From: Stenotrophomonas maltophilia
GTDB taxonomy: Bacteria > Pseudomonadota > Gammaproteobacteria > Xanthomonadales > Xanthomonadaceae
Direction: 5' to 3'
NCBI RefSeq assembly: GCF_003970865.1
Contig: NZ_RXLZ01000026.1
Coordinates: forward strand, 1-62,154
Length of the DNA: 62,154 nucleotides
Shown: positions 34,537-43,021 of the stretch, in pieces
Layout of the letters: each line of letters begins with the position of its first letter
Numbering within the stretch: the first letter of the stretch is position 1
Program-made: the position numbers and the translations under genes
The notes under the pieces: generated by a model
Databases searched by the model: none
What the model saw: only the letters and a program-made list of their open reading frames with translations
Told to the model about the DNA's origin: nothing

Positions 34537-35892
34537 TCAGCGCTGCGCAGGCAGCTCCAGCCGGTGCTTGCGGCACAGGCGATACACCGTCACCCGCGAT
34601 ATCTGCATCTGCCGCGCGCACTCGGAGACGTTGTAGCCGGTCTGGCGCAGGGTCTGCAGCAGCAGATCGCGCTCGGCCTGCCCCCGTGCATCGTGCAGCA
34701 TCGCCGCGGGCAGGACCGCCGCCGATGCGCCCAGTTCCAGGTCACGCTCACTGATCAGCTCGCCTTCGGCCATGATCGCTGCACGCTGCACACGGTTCAG
34801 CAGTTCACGCACGTTGCCGGGCCAGTCGAAGCGCCGCATGGCCTGCACTGCGGCCGGTGCAAAGCCGCGTGCACGCACGCCGTGGCGCAACCGGAAGCAG
34901 CGCAGGAAGTGCTCGGCCAACAGCTGCACGTCGGCACCGCGCTCGCGCAGCGGTGGCATCAGCAGGCGCAGCACATTCAGACGGTAGTAGAGATCGCTGC
35001 GGAACCGCCCCTGCGCCACCGCGTGTTCCAGCTCGACGTGGGTCGCGGCAAGCACACGCACGTCTGCGCGCAGCGGCTGGCTGCTGCCCACGCGCTCGAA
35101 GGTTCCCTCCTGCAGCACGCGCAGCAGACTGGTCTGTGCCTCCGCCGGCAGATCGCCCACCTCATCAAGAAACACCGTTCCGCCATGGGCCGATTCGAAC
35201 ACGCCGATCTGCCGCTTGTCGGCACCGGTGAACGAGCCACGTTCGTGGCCGAACAGCTCCGACTGCACCAGGTTGGCCGGAATCGCACCGCAGTTCACTG
35301 CAATGAAAGGCCTGCCGGCGCGCCCCGACAGCGCATGCAGCGCGTGTGCGGCCAGTTCCTTGCCTGTACCGGTTTCACCGGTGACCAGCACCGGCAGTTC
35401 CACCGGCGCAAACTTGTGCAGCACCGTGCGCACCGCATGCAACGCGGCGCTTTCGCCAATCAACGCGTGCGGTCCGTGCCCACTGCAGGTTGCGTCGACA
35501 GGCGGATCATCCGCGTCGAACTGCTGGCGCATTGCGCAGACCAGGTCCTGCAGGCCGAACGGCAGCGTGAAGCGCGCGCAGCATCGCTGCAGCAACGGCA
35601 GCCAAGCCGGCGATGTGGGTCCGGCACCCGGTGGCAGTACCGCCAGCCAGGGCAGATGCTGGTGCTGCTCGATCCACGGCGCCAGCAGCTGCAGCGCGAC
35701 CGCATCGAGATGGCGCAGATCGAGCACGGCGAGCAAACGATCGCGCCCACGCAGGCCAATCGCCATGGCGGGATCGGGATGGATGCTGCGCACATACCAG
35801 CCCGCTGCCGCCAGCGCACTGCGCTCGTTTGCCAACGGCTCGCCAAACCAGAGCACGCAACGTGACGTAGAAGCCTCCGGGACCGCTGCCAT
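34537..35892 (-). CDS. Sigma-54-dependent activator, VpsR-like
   Basis: A 451-residue enhancer-binding protein. Residues 1-125 form a receiver-like domain without an obvious phospho-acceptor, as in VpsR proteins, some of which bind c-di-GMP. The AAA+ core has Walker A GETGTGKE (172-179), GSFTGA (219-224; canonical GAFTGA with Ser for Ala) and Walker B FLDEVG (241-246). A Fis-type HTH (NVSECARQMQISRVTVYRLC) ends the protein. It is divergent from the fap cluster, whose promoter has a -24/-12 element. It is therefore the likely activator of amyloid production. Confidence 0.92.
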   Translation of the reverse strand: MAAVPEASTSRCVLWFGEPLANERSALAAAGWYVRSIHPDPAMAIGLRGRDRLLAVLDLRHLDAVALQLLAPWIEQHQHLPWLAVLPPGAGPTSPAWLPLLQRCCARFTLPFGLQDLVCAMRQQFDADDPPVDATCSGHGPHALIGESAALHAVRTVLHKFAPVELPVLVTGETGTGKELAAHALHALSGRAGRPFIAVNCGAIPANLVQSELFGHERGSFTGADKRQIGVFESAHGGTVFLDEVGDLPAEAQTSLLRVLQEGTFERVGSSQPLRADVRVLAATHVELEHAVAQGRFRSDLYYRLNVLRLLMPPLRERGADVQLLAEHFLRCFRLRHGVRARGFAPAAVQAMRRFDWPGNVRELLNRVQRAAIMAEGELISERDLELGASAAVLPAAMLHDARGQAERDLLLQTLRQTGYNVSECARQMQISRVTVYRLCRKHRLELPAQR

Positions 35893-36240
35893 GCTTCCCC
35901 CAGCATCCGGACACCGTCGGCGGACTGTCAGGCAATCACCGGCGTGCCGCCCCCCGCCGGGACCTCTACGGCCACCGGGGTGGCCTTTGTTGGGCGGATC
36001 CTAGCGCTTCCCTAAACGGCGACGCAATGAGCAGTGCGTCAAGAAATTCGAGGCTGAAGCGGCACCGTTGCAGACGGCGACGTCACCTGTAACACCGATG
36101 CGACAGTCGCCCGCCGCCCTTGCCCTGCGGTGCCTGGGGCTCCGAAATCCCAACAATTCCGCGACGTGCCTGTAACAGCATGGCAGCAGCCCGGTCAGGT
36201 GCTGCACGGTCACCATGTTGGCGCGTGGGCACTTCGAAGT
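35893..36240. promoter_or_regulatory. Shared control region with CTGTAACA repeats
   Basis: The region between the activator and the fap promoter holds CCTGTAACA twice, at 36086-36094 and 36169-36177. The copies are 83 bp apart, close to eight helical turns, so they lie on the same DNA face. The second is a full palindrome, CTGTAACAG. Both lie 70-155 bp upstream of the -24 element, a usual distance for an enhancer. A second dyad, GACGCA/TGCGTC, is at 36021-36040. GGCCACC-GG-GGTGGCC (35970-35985) is a hairpin followed by TTTGTT. Confidence 0.6.
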
Positions 36241-36256
36241 TGGCACGGTTGATGCG
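36241..36256 (+). promoter_or_regulatory. Sigma-54 promoter of the fap-like operon
   Basis: TGGCACGGTTGATGCG fits the -24/-12 consensus TGGCACGNNNNTTGCW at every position except the first T of TTGC and the last base. The invariant GG (36242-36243) and GC (36254-36255) have the correct 10-base spacing. Transcription would begin near 36267, just upstream of the first start codon at 36289. The divergently encoded sigma-54 activator supports the call. Confidence 0.85.
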
Positions 36257-36288
36257 TGGTTCCGCCGCACCCATCGCGGGAGATCGGC

Positions 36289-36819
36289 ATGGACGGCACC
36301 ACCCTAATTCGCGGCCTGGCCGCAGCGCTGGCAACAGCCCTGCTGTCGGTTGGCGCCGACGCGTCCGCATCGGGCGCCCGCCAGGGCGTGAAGGCACAAC
36401 CGGGCGAAATCGTCCTGTTGCGGGACGTCTCCGCGCGGCCGGCCTATCGCATGGCACCACCGGGCATGGCGCTGATTGCCGACCCGAAGCCGCAGCGCGA
36501 GATCGCCACCGCATTGGGTGCCGGCGGCACGACGACCGGCATGGACGAGTTGAGCGATGAGGACTATGCCAGCATGGGCGCCGGCCAGGCAGCGTCCATC
36601 GCGGCGCCGGGTGGAACCACCGTTGAACGGGTCACCCAGCAGGCCCTGGGCGGCACGCTTGGCCGCAGTGGCGACGGCATGGTCGGCAGCAACCTGGGGG
36701 GCGCCATGAGTGGTCCGCTCGGTGCGGTCGGCAACAGCACCCGCGGTATCGCCGATACCGTGCGCGGCGCACTGGCCCAGTTCCCCCTGCAGGGCACGGC
36801 CCCGGCAGGTGGAAAATGA
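36289..36819 (+). CDS. fapA: FapA-like exported protein
   Basis: A 176-residue protein with a signal peptide (LIRGLAAALATALLSVGADASA). The mature part is Gly/Ala-rich and low in complexity (GTTTGMDELSDEDYASMGAG, GGTLGRSGDGMVGSNLGGAM). Its place as first gene of the cluster and its size (FapA in Pseudomonas is about 154 residues) suggest the FapA position, thought to regulate or chaperone fibril assembly. Sequence similarity to Pseudomonas FapA is not evident by eye, so this rests on order and size. The next gene starts before its stop (ATGA). Confidence 0.6.
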   Translation: MDGTTLIRGLAAALATALLSVGADASASGARQGVKAQPGEIVLLRDVSARPAYRMAPPGMALIADPKPQREIATALGAGGTTTGMDELSDEDYASMGAGQAASIAAPGGTTVERVTQQALGGTLGRSGDGMVGSNLGGAMSGPLGAVGNSTRGIADTVRGALAQFPLQGTAPAGGK

Positions 36820-37433
36820 AAGCCCTGCACGGATTGCTTCTGCTGCTCGCTGCCGCGCCGTGGGCAACCCGGGCCGATGACTACAGCGGCATGCTCGCCT
36901 ATCTCGACGTGGCCCGCATCGACGGCCACGCACTGGCCGGGGCCAATGGCGCCATCGCCGTGAACCAGGCCGCCGGGGACCTCAACGTGCAGGCCAACCT
37001 GCGGGGTATCGCCAAGGGCGATCGCGCCGACGTGGCGATCAATGCGCGGCAACTGCAGCAGGACAACCGCGTGCTGTCCGGGCCGCTGCAGGCCACTGCA
37101 TTCATTGGCGGTGACGCACTGGCCGGTGCCAGTGGCATCGCATCCATCAACCAGGCCAGCGGCATCGCCAACACGACGCTCAACGTCGTCAGCGCGACGC
37201 TGGCCCGACAGGGCATACGCGAAACCGACGATACGGCCTTGGCCGCCGAGGGTTCCGCGTTGGCAGGGGGGCGGGACGACACCGGTCGCGGCGTCGCGAC
37301 GGGCACCCGCAGCGCCGGTGTAGCCAGCACCGCACTGCGGGGATTCGACGGGGTCCTGCAACTCAATCAGATCGCGGGCAACGGCAACGACACGGCCAAC
37401 GTACTGGGCCTGGTCGTGCAGGACCGCCCGTGA
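36816..37433 (+). CDS. fapB: FapB-like amyloid subunit (nucleator)
   Basis: A 205-residue protein with a signal peptide (cleavage near TRAD). It has three imperfect amyloid repeats, GANGAIAVNQAAGDLNVQAN (42-61), GASGIASINQASGIANTTLN (104-123) and FDGVLQLNQIAGNGNDTAN (177-195). The shared pattern is G-x-x-G-x4-N-Q-x2-G-x2-N, like FapB/FapC repeats of Pseudomonas. It is the smaller subunit and precedes the larger one, as fapB precedes fapC. The CxxC pair found near the C-terminus of some Fap subunits is absent. Confidence 0.8.
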   Translation: MKALHGLLLLLAAAPWATRADDYSGMLAYLDVARIDGHALAGANGAIAVNQAAGDLNVQANLRGIAKGDRADVAINARQLQQDNRVLSGPLQATAFIGGDALAGASGIASINQASGIANTTLNVVSATLARQGIRETDDTALAAEGSALAGGRDDTGRGVATGTRSAGVASTALRGFDGVLQLNQIAGNGNDTANVLGLVVQDRP

Positions 37434-37476
37434 CAACCACCCAACCGATGCACCACCTGATGAGAGAGAGGGCACC

Positions 37477-38793
37477 ATGAAAGCGACCGTCAAACAGACC
37501 ATGCTCGCCATGGCGATTGCCACTGCCTCGACCGCCGCTGCGGCCAATGGCTGGGACAACCAGAACGCCAACGCGAACATCAACCACAACCACACCGTCA
37601 GCGAAACCCGCAACGACACCCACAACCACACTGACAACGACGTGCGCAACCGCACCGTCAACGTCAATGTGCAGAAGCACAGCAACATCCAGGCCGACGA
37701 ACGCAAGGAGAAGAACAACCACGGCGTCGACGTGAACCTGGAGAAGGACCTGCGGCTGAGTACCGACATCAATTTCTCCGGCGACCCGAACATCACCGGC
37801 GACATCGACCTCGACTCGGCGGCCATTGCCGTGATCGACAACCGCCAGTCGATCAGCAACAACGCCACCAGCAACAGCCTGGTCACCAACAGTGCGTCCA
37901 TCGGTGACAGCGTTGGCGCCGGTGCATCGGGCAATCTCGGCTTCAACGTGGTCTCCGGCGACAACAATGCCCAGGACAATGCCGCGTCGCTGTCCGCTGC
38001 CGATGCGTCCTTCAGCTTCGGCATGGCCGACGCCGAGGTGTTCGTCAACCAGGCCGGCTTCGGCAACGCCACCATGAACTCCGGCGTCACCAACGCCGCA
38101 GGTCTCGGCGGCAACGCCTTCGGCGGCGCGTCCGGCAACATCGGCGTGAACATCGCCTCGGGCAACAACAACGAGCAGAAGAACGCGCTCGCGGCCTCGG
38201 TAGCGACCACGGCGGTGGCGCAGTCGAGCATCAGCTCCAACCAGGTCTCCACCGGCAACACGGTCAGCAATGCCGGCTTCGTGCAGTCCTACACCGATAC
38301 CGTGCAGGTCGGCATGCGTGGCGGCGTCAGCGGCCTGACCCTGGCCTATGGCGCCGGCACCTACCGCGGCACCGGCAACGCCTACCAGATGGCCAACTAC
38401 TACCTGGATACGTGGAATGGCGAGCTGCCGCACCCGGGTGGCAACAGCACCGGCCACATCGACCTGGACAACGAGATCCAGAACGCCACGATGAACCCCA
38501 ACCGGCCGGGGGTGGGCGGCCTGGGCTTCGATACGCGTGAGAGTGGCACCAGCCAGTTCGTCGAACTGGGCGTGGCCGACCTGTATGCCAGCCTCAGCGG
38601 CACGGTCAGCACCACGCGCTGGGTGAACGTCAACGCGACCAACACCTCGGCGTTGTCCGGCAGTGCCTTCTCGGGCGCCTCCGGCAACATCGGCGTGAAC
38701 GTTGCTGCGGGCACCGGCAACCTGCAGGCCAACAGCCTGGCCCTGGCAGTCGCCCAGCCCAGCACCGGCGGCGGTGGCGGCAACGGCGAGTAA
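37477..38793 (+). CDS. fapC: FapC-like major amyloid subunit
   Basis: A 438-residue protein with a signal peptide. An Asn/His/Asp-rich N-terminal segment (about 25-80) follows. Three strong amyloid repeats are ASGNLGFNVVSGDNNAQDNA (about 150-169), ASGNIGVNIASGNNNEQKNA (218-238) and ASGNIGVNVAAGTGNLQANS (400-420), separated by long linkers. There is no cysteine. It is larger than most Pseudomonas FapC proteins because of a linker of about 160 residues before repeat 3. The arrangement matches the main fibril subunit. GAGAGAG precedes the start. Confidence 0.82.
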   Translation: MKATVKQTMLAMAIATASTAAAANGWDNQNANANINHNHTVSETRNDTHNHTDNDVRNRTVNVNVQKHSNIQADERKEKNNHGVDVNLEKDLRLSTDINFSGDPNITGDIDLDSAAIAVIDNRQSISNNATSNSLVTNSASIGDSVGAGASGNLGFNVVSGDNNAQDNAASLSAADASFSFGMADAEVFVNQAGFGNATMNSGVTNAAGLGGNAFGGASGNIGVNIASGNNNEQKNALAASVATTAVAQSSISSNQVSTGNTVSNAGFVQSYTDTVQVGMRGGVSGLTLAYGAGTYRGTGNAYQMANYYLDTWNGELPHPGGNSTGHIDLDNEIQNATMNPNRPGVGGLGFDTRESGTSQFVELGVADLYASLSGTVSTTRWVNVNATNTSALSGSAFSGASGNIGVNVAAGTGNLQANSLALAVAQPSTGGGGGNGE

Positions 38794-38831
38794 GCGCAAC
38801 ACCCCGGCCGTCCGCCAATGGCCGGGTCCCC

Positions 38832-38872
38832 GGGAGCCCCTGTTCCTCCTCCCCCTTGGAACGGGGGCTCCC
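38832..38872 (+). promoter_or_regulatory. 15-bp hairpin between fapC-like and fapD-like genes
   Basis: GGGAGCCCCTGTTCC (38832-38846) pairs with GGAACGGGGGCTCCC (38858-38872) over 15 positions, one of them a G-U pair, across an 11-base pyrimidine loop. It sits 38 bases after the major-subunit stop. Such a structure could end most transcripts or protect their 3' ends, giving more subunit than export machinery. The loop contains TCCTCC, which is complementary to a Shine-Dalgarno sequence. Confidence 0.7.
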
Positions 38873-38893
38873 CCCTGCTGCCGGAGAACGTAG

Positions 38894-39598
38894 ATGATCC
38901 GTTGCCCTCCATCGATGCGCCTGCTGGCCTGCCTGTTGCTGCTGGGCACCGCATCGGCATGGGCGGGCGAGGTCCACTTCGCCGGCGTGCTGCCCAACGG
39001 CGCGCTGCTGCAGCAGAAGGTCGAAAGCATGCAGGAGCGGCGCTACCGCAACGTGGTGCGCCAGCACACCGACTACAGCTGCGGGGCGGCCGCATTGGCG
39101 ACCATCCTGCGCCATGCCTATCACCTGCAGACCGACGAAGCGACGGTGATCGAAGGAATGATGGGGGTTTCCGATCCAGCGCTGGTGGCAGAACGCGGCT
39201 TCTCGCTGCTCGACATCAAGCGCTACGTGGAATCGCTGGGCATGCGTGGCCGGGGCTACCGCATCGACGAAACACGACTGCGCACCCTTCGCGTGCCAGG
39301 ACTGGTGCTGATGGACGTACGTGGATTCCGCCATTTCGTGGTGCTCAAGCAGGTGCGCAACGGCATCGTCGAAGTGGCCGACCCGATCTTGGGCAACCGC
39401 AGCCTGGCGCTGCCGGAGTTCCTGGCCGCCTGGCCATCGCGCGCGGTCTTCGTGGTGATCGGTAGCGATTTCGATCGCAACACGGTTCTTCTGCAACCCA
39501 GCGAACGGCCCAGTGCCCGCGCGCTCTACGCGCGGCAGGGGCCGATCACCGATGCCGAACTGGTCGACTTCGGCTTCAGCCACGCCGACCTGTTCTGA
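38894..39598 (+). CDS. fapD: FapD-like C39 cysteine protease
   Basis: A 234-residue exported protein with a C39 (bacteriocin-leader type) peptidase domain. The catalytic residues are visible: Q57 of the oxyanion hole and C63 in DYSCGAAALA, H147 in GFRHFVVLK and D163 in VADPILGN. Pseudomonas FapD is about 229 residues and has this fold; it is needed for fibril maturation in the periplasm. The ATG at 38894 has GGAGAA upstream. A 12-base gap separates it from the fapE-like gene. Confidence 0.88.
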   Translation: MIRCPPSMRLLACLLLLGTASAWAGEVHFAGVLPNGALLQQKVESMQERRYRNVVRQHTDYSCGAAALATILRHAYHLQTDEATVIEGMMGVSDPALVAERGFSLLDIKRYVESLGMRGRGYRIDETRLRTLRVPGLVLMDVRGFRHFVVLKQVRNGIVEVADPILGNRSLALPEFLAAWPSRAVFVVIGSDFDRNTVLLQPSERPSARALYARQGPITDAELVDFGFSHADLF

Positions 39599-39610
39599 GG
39601 AGGTACGACC

Positions 39611-40360
39611 ATGTTCCGCCAACACGTATGGATGGCTCTGCTGCTGATGGCCCCTGCCCTGCCCCTGCAGGCCGCCGACGGCAGGATCGGGCGTGGACTC
39701 ACGGAAATCCCCGATCCGGAGCTGAGCCTGATGCGGGGCCGCTACACCGTGGGCGGCAACAACGTTGCCTGGTTCGGGGTCACCATGGTGTCGCAGTGGC
39801 AGGCCAGCAACGGCACGACCCTGCAGGGCAGCCTGACCCTGGGCATGGACTTCCGTGGCGGTGGGGCGCCGAAACTCAGCTTCCAGCCCAGCGTGCATGT
39901 CACGGCAGCCGACGCGCCGCTGCCCGATACCCACGGACGCAGCATCGACAGCAGCGGCCTGGCCAACGCCAGCGGCCTGGTGCAGAGCGTGCAGGTGGCC
40001 GGCGATGGCAATGTCGCGCGCAACGTCACCACGCTGACCGTTCGCGAGGGTGGCGTGCCGGCGGTTCTTTCTGATGGCGCAGGCAATGTCAGTGCGCAGC
40101 AGGGCGGCGCCAGCGCGACGGCGGTGCTGGAAGGCAACCAGGCACGCCTGCTGCTGCAGGTGGATGGCCAGGGGCTGGTGCAGCAGTGGATCCGCAATGG
40201 CAGCGTCGGCCAGGGCATCGCCCTCGCCGGTGACGGCCAGATCGCCAGCAACCAGCTGCGGCTGGAGCTGGTGCGCAACGCCGTGGGCGGCAATCTGCCG
40301 TTGAGCCAGAACGTGGCCCAGGCGATTGCGTTGAACCGCGGCATGGGGCCGGGCCAGTAG
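39611..40360 (+). CDS. fapE: FapE-like minor fibril component
   Basis: A 249-residue exported protein with a signal peptide ending near LQAAD. Its mature N-terminus contains DPELSLMRGRYTVG, a motif shared with FapE-type proteins. The rest is Gly/Asn/Gln-rich with beta-like patterns (SGLVQSVQVAGDGNVARNVT). Pseudomonas FapE is about 234 residues. The start is preceded by GAGGAGG. No enzyme signature is seen. Confidence 0.75.
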   Translation: MFRQHVWMALLLMAPALPLQAADGRIGRGLTEIPDPELSLMRGRYTVGGNNVAWFGVTMVSQWQASNGTTLQGSLTLGMDFRGGGAPKLSFQPSVHVTAADAPLPDTHGRSIDSSGLANASGLVQSVQVAGDGNVARNVTTLTVREGGVPAVLSDGAGNVSAQQGGASATAVLEGNQARLLLQVDGQGLVQQWIRNGSVGQGIALAGDGQIASNQLRLELVRNAVGGNLPLSQNVAQAIALNRGMGPGQ

Positions 40361-40406
40361 CAGGGCCTGGCATTGGGGGAAACGCTCCACAACGCAGGAC
40401 ACGAAC

Positions 40407-41699
40407 ATGCACACCCTGATGAGGATCACCCCGTTGGCGCTGGCGGCGCTGGCGGGCACCGCCCTTGCTGCACCGCCGACGCCTGACGATGGCGCTGACG
40501 TGCAGGCCCTGGCCAACCAGCTGGAACAGCTGAAGGCCAACTACGCACAGGAAGTGCGGCGGTTGCGCGAACTGGACATGCAGGTGCAGGCGATGCAGGC
40601 GCGCCTGGGCGGGCGGGTTGGCCCAGCCTCGACCCCACCGGCCGCGCCATTGGCGCAGGCGGCCGCCGCCGCGGTTCCGCCGAGCAGCGAGGGCTACGCC
40701 AGTACCGCTGCCGAGGCCCAGCAGGCCAAGCAGGAGTCGCGGCGCAGCGTGGACGACGTGAAGCAGCAGCAATCGGCCCTGTTCTCGCGCCGCTTCACCA
40801 TCGAGAACAGCCTCACCTACGCACGCTACGACCGCAAGCAGCTCACCCTCAACGGCTTCCTCGCGCTGGACGCGATCTTCCTCGGCAACATCGCCATCGA
40901 GAACGTGGAGTCCGACTCGCTGACCTACAACGTGGCGGCCCGCTGGGGCGTCAGCCCGAACCTGACGCTCAACCTGGATGTGCCCTACCTGGCGCGGCGC
41001 ACCGTGTACCAGAAAGGCGGTGCCGGCGGTGCAGCGGCCGCCATCGCGCAGGAGCAGACCAACGGCAACGGCCTGGGCGACATTGGCCTGAGCGCGAACT
41101 ACCGGCTGTTCGGCGAACGCGGCTGGCGTCCGGAGACCGTGCTCACGGCCGGTGTCACCGCCCCCACCGGGCGCGCACCCTACGGCCTGGACTGGAAGGT
41201 GATCGAGCGCGATGACGACGACTACATCCGCTTCGCCGTGCCGCGCGAGCAGCCCACCGGCAACGGCGTATGGCAGGCCAACCTCGGCCTGTCGATGGTG
41301 AAGACTGCCGACCCGGCCATCCTGTTCGCCAACATCGGCTATGTGCACTCCATCCCACGCGGATTCAACGACATCGACAGCAATCCGGACACGGTCAACC
41401 CGGGCGACGTGAAGCTGGGCGGCTCGGTGTACTTCGGCGCAGGCGTGGCCTTCGCGTTCAACGAGCGGACCAGCCTGAGCCTGTCCTTCAGTGACCGCAT
41501 CAGCGCCCGCGCCTCCACCCGCTTCCAGGGCGGCAAGTGGATGAAGGTGATCGGCAGTGACGCCAATGCGGCATCCCTGAACCTGGGTGTTACCTATGCG
41601 CTGAACCAGCACACCACGCTGGTGACGCTGCTGGGCATCGGGCTGACCCCGGATGCGCCGGACTTCACGTTGGCGTTCAAGATTCCGTACATGTTGTAG
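40407..41699 (+). CDS. fapF: FapF-like outer-membrane exporter
   Basis: A 430-residue protein with a signal peptide and an N-terminal coiled coil (about 30-72, ALANQLEQLKANYAQEVRRL). A Pro/Ala linker and then a beta-barrel of alternating strands follow, ending KIPYML. FapF of Pseudomonas is about 430 residues and forms a trimeric barrel gated by a coiled-coil plug, which is the same layout. It ends the cluster. The gene meets the convergent metallopeptidase gene after 58 bases. Confidence 0.88.
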   Translation: MHTLMRITPLALAALAGTALAAPPTPDDGADVQALANQLEQLKANYAQEVRRLRELDMQVQAMQARLGGRVGPASTPPAAPLAQAAAAAVPPSSEGYASTAAEAQQAKQESRRSVDDVKQQQSALFSRRFTIENSLTYARYDRKQLTLNGFLALDAIFLGNIAIENVESDSLTYNVAARWGVSPNLTLNLDVPYLARRTVYQKGGAGGAAAAIAQEQTNGNGLGDIGLSANYRLFGERGWRPETVLTAGVTAPTGRAPYGLDWKVIERDDDDYIRFAVPREQPTGNGVWQANLGLSMVKTADPAILFANIGYVHSIPRGFNDIDSNPDTVNPGDVKLGGSVYFGAGVAFAFNERTSLSLSFSDRISARASTRFQGGKWMKVIGSDANAASLNLGVTYALNQHTTLVTLLGIGLTPDAPDFTLAFKIPYML

Positions 41700-41718
41700 C
41701 TGCTTGAACAACTCGCCG

Positions 41719-41740
41719 CAGCCAGTCATCGGCATGGCTG
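41719..41740. terminator. Weak hairpin between convergent genes
   Basis: CAGCCA (41719-41724) pairs with TGGCTG (41735-41740) across a 10-base loop, 19 bases after the fapF-like stop. It is short and without a T-run, so it is only a possible terminator. Confidence 0.35.
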
Positions 41741-41757
41741 GGACGGCTGCCCTGGCC

Positions 41758-43017
41758 TCATCGGTATCGGCTGAATACACACTCCAGAAGTGTGTCCATC
41801 GGCTTTGAATAACTTCCCTGCAGACTATAAAGGAGCTTCATCCGCCGAAAGCGCCGGCTGATCTCTTCATCAGAGAACTCAGGCGATCCCGATCGATTTG
41901 CGAGGAAGAATCCATCGATCACCGGACTCAGCACTGCCTCGACAAGCTTCACTGGATAACCACGCCCAAGAATGGGCCTGATCTCTTCCCGGAATCGGGA
42001 GTAGTCAGGGACATCTTCGAGTGAGCACTCATCAAGCAGCGCATGAATGGCGTCTGCGAATGCATCGGCCTCGACGGAGAACCGCGCTTCGATGTCTGGC
42101 AGCAGATCAGCAGCCCTGGCGAACGCACGATCGATCAGATCTGCAACCAGGACGATCTGTTCGAATGCCGCTTCGTCCTCACAGCAATCGCGCAGTGCCT
42201 GTCGCATCGCCGCAAGCCGATCTGGGAGAGCAGGATGAGAGTCCGCAACAGGCGCATGATCGCCCAGGCGTTCCAGCAAGGACCACGACTGCAGCGCGAA
42301 CTCCGCAGCTGCATAGCTGAGCATGTGAAAATTCGGATCATCATCACGCGCCGAACTGGCGTGCATCGAGAGCTGCACCGCGATGTAGTCGCAGACAAGC
42401 TCCTCCTCCACGGCGCCGACAGTTTCTGGCCGCTCCTCCCGCAGCTTATCCTCGACGTCACACATCACATGCGCGAGTTCATGTGCAACCAGAAAACGCT
42501 GAGCACGCATGGCGAGCTCGCTGGCATAGATGCGCTGATGCTTTGAGATTTCGTAGTCAGGGCCGAAACTGCCCTCGCACTGCCACCAGACAATTTCGCC
42601 GAGAATGCGTGCCAGCTCGTCAAGCTCAAGCCCCCTGGAAGGATTGCTTTCAAGACGAATGAGCGCACTGGAAAGAGGTCTTGCGACCCGATAGAGGTAC
42701 TCGGGGAGCGCTGAGGTCATCACGATGCCGTAACTCCCGTCCTGGAACGTCTGGACGTATACGGCAGGGTTGTGCTCGCAGATCTCCGCAGCTGAGATCC
42801 GGCCATCGTCAAGGCGGCTGATGATGGACTCTGGAAGCAGCGGCCGCAGATCTCGAAGAACCATCTGCACCCGGCAGGTGGCATCTGGCAAGCCAGTTGC
42901 CACAGGTAGTTCCAGCTCCTCGGCAATCTCAGCGATCAGTTCCGGACGCACTTTGCCGAGCGGGTGATCCTGTTCCTGCTTCCGACGTTCGATGAAACTG
43001 CTGGCTTGAGTACTCAT
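41758..43017 (-). CDS. HExxH zinc metallopeptidase paired with Trypco1 gene
   Basis: A 419-residue cytoplasmic-looking protein. HELAH at 179-183 is a zincin motif, and EEELVCDYIAV around 205-213 supplies a likely third ligand in an ExxxD-type helix, as in the ImmA/IrrE and related peptidase groups. The remaining sequence (1-170 and 215-419) is helical and matches nothing I know. The ATG at 43017 lies 4 bases after the Trypco1-like stop, so the two are one operon. GC is clearly lower than in the neighbours (53% in 42001-42060 against 72% in 41161-41220), which points to acquisition by transfer. Confidence 0.8.
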   Translation of the reverse strand: MSTQASSFIERRKQEQDHPLGKVRPELIAEIAEELELPVATGLPDATCRVQMVLRDLRPLLPESIISRLDDGRISAAEICEHNPAVYVQTFQDGSYGIVMTSALPEYLYRVARPLSSALIRLESNPSRGLELDELARILGEIVWWQCEGSFGPDYEISKHQRIYASELAMRAQRFLVAHELAHVMCDVEDKLREERPETVGAVEEELVCDYIAVQLSMHASSARDDDPNFHMLSYAAAEFALQSWSLLERLGDHAPVADSHPALPDRLAAMRQALRDCCEDEAAFEQIVLVADLIDRAFARAADLLPDIEARFSVEADAFADAIHALLDECSLEDVPDYSRFREEIRPILGRGYPVKLVEAVLSPVIDGFFLANRSGSPEFSDEEISRRFRRMKLLYSLQGSYSKPMDTLLECVFSRYR

Positions 43018-43021
43018 CCCA

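Noticed and set aside
36564..38270. 568-codon antisense frame over the fap-like subunits
   Set aside because: The sense strand has signal peptides and amyloid repeats. The antisense product is low-complexity.
37363..39030. 555-codon antisense frame over the fapC-like gene
   Set aside because: It is a shadow of the Asn/Gly-rich repeat region and has no ribosome site or fold.
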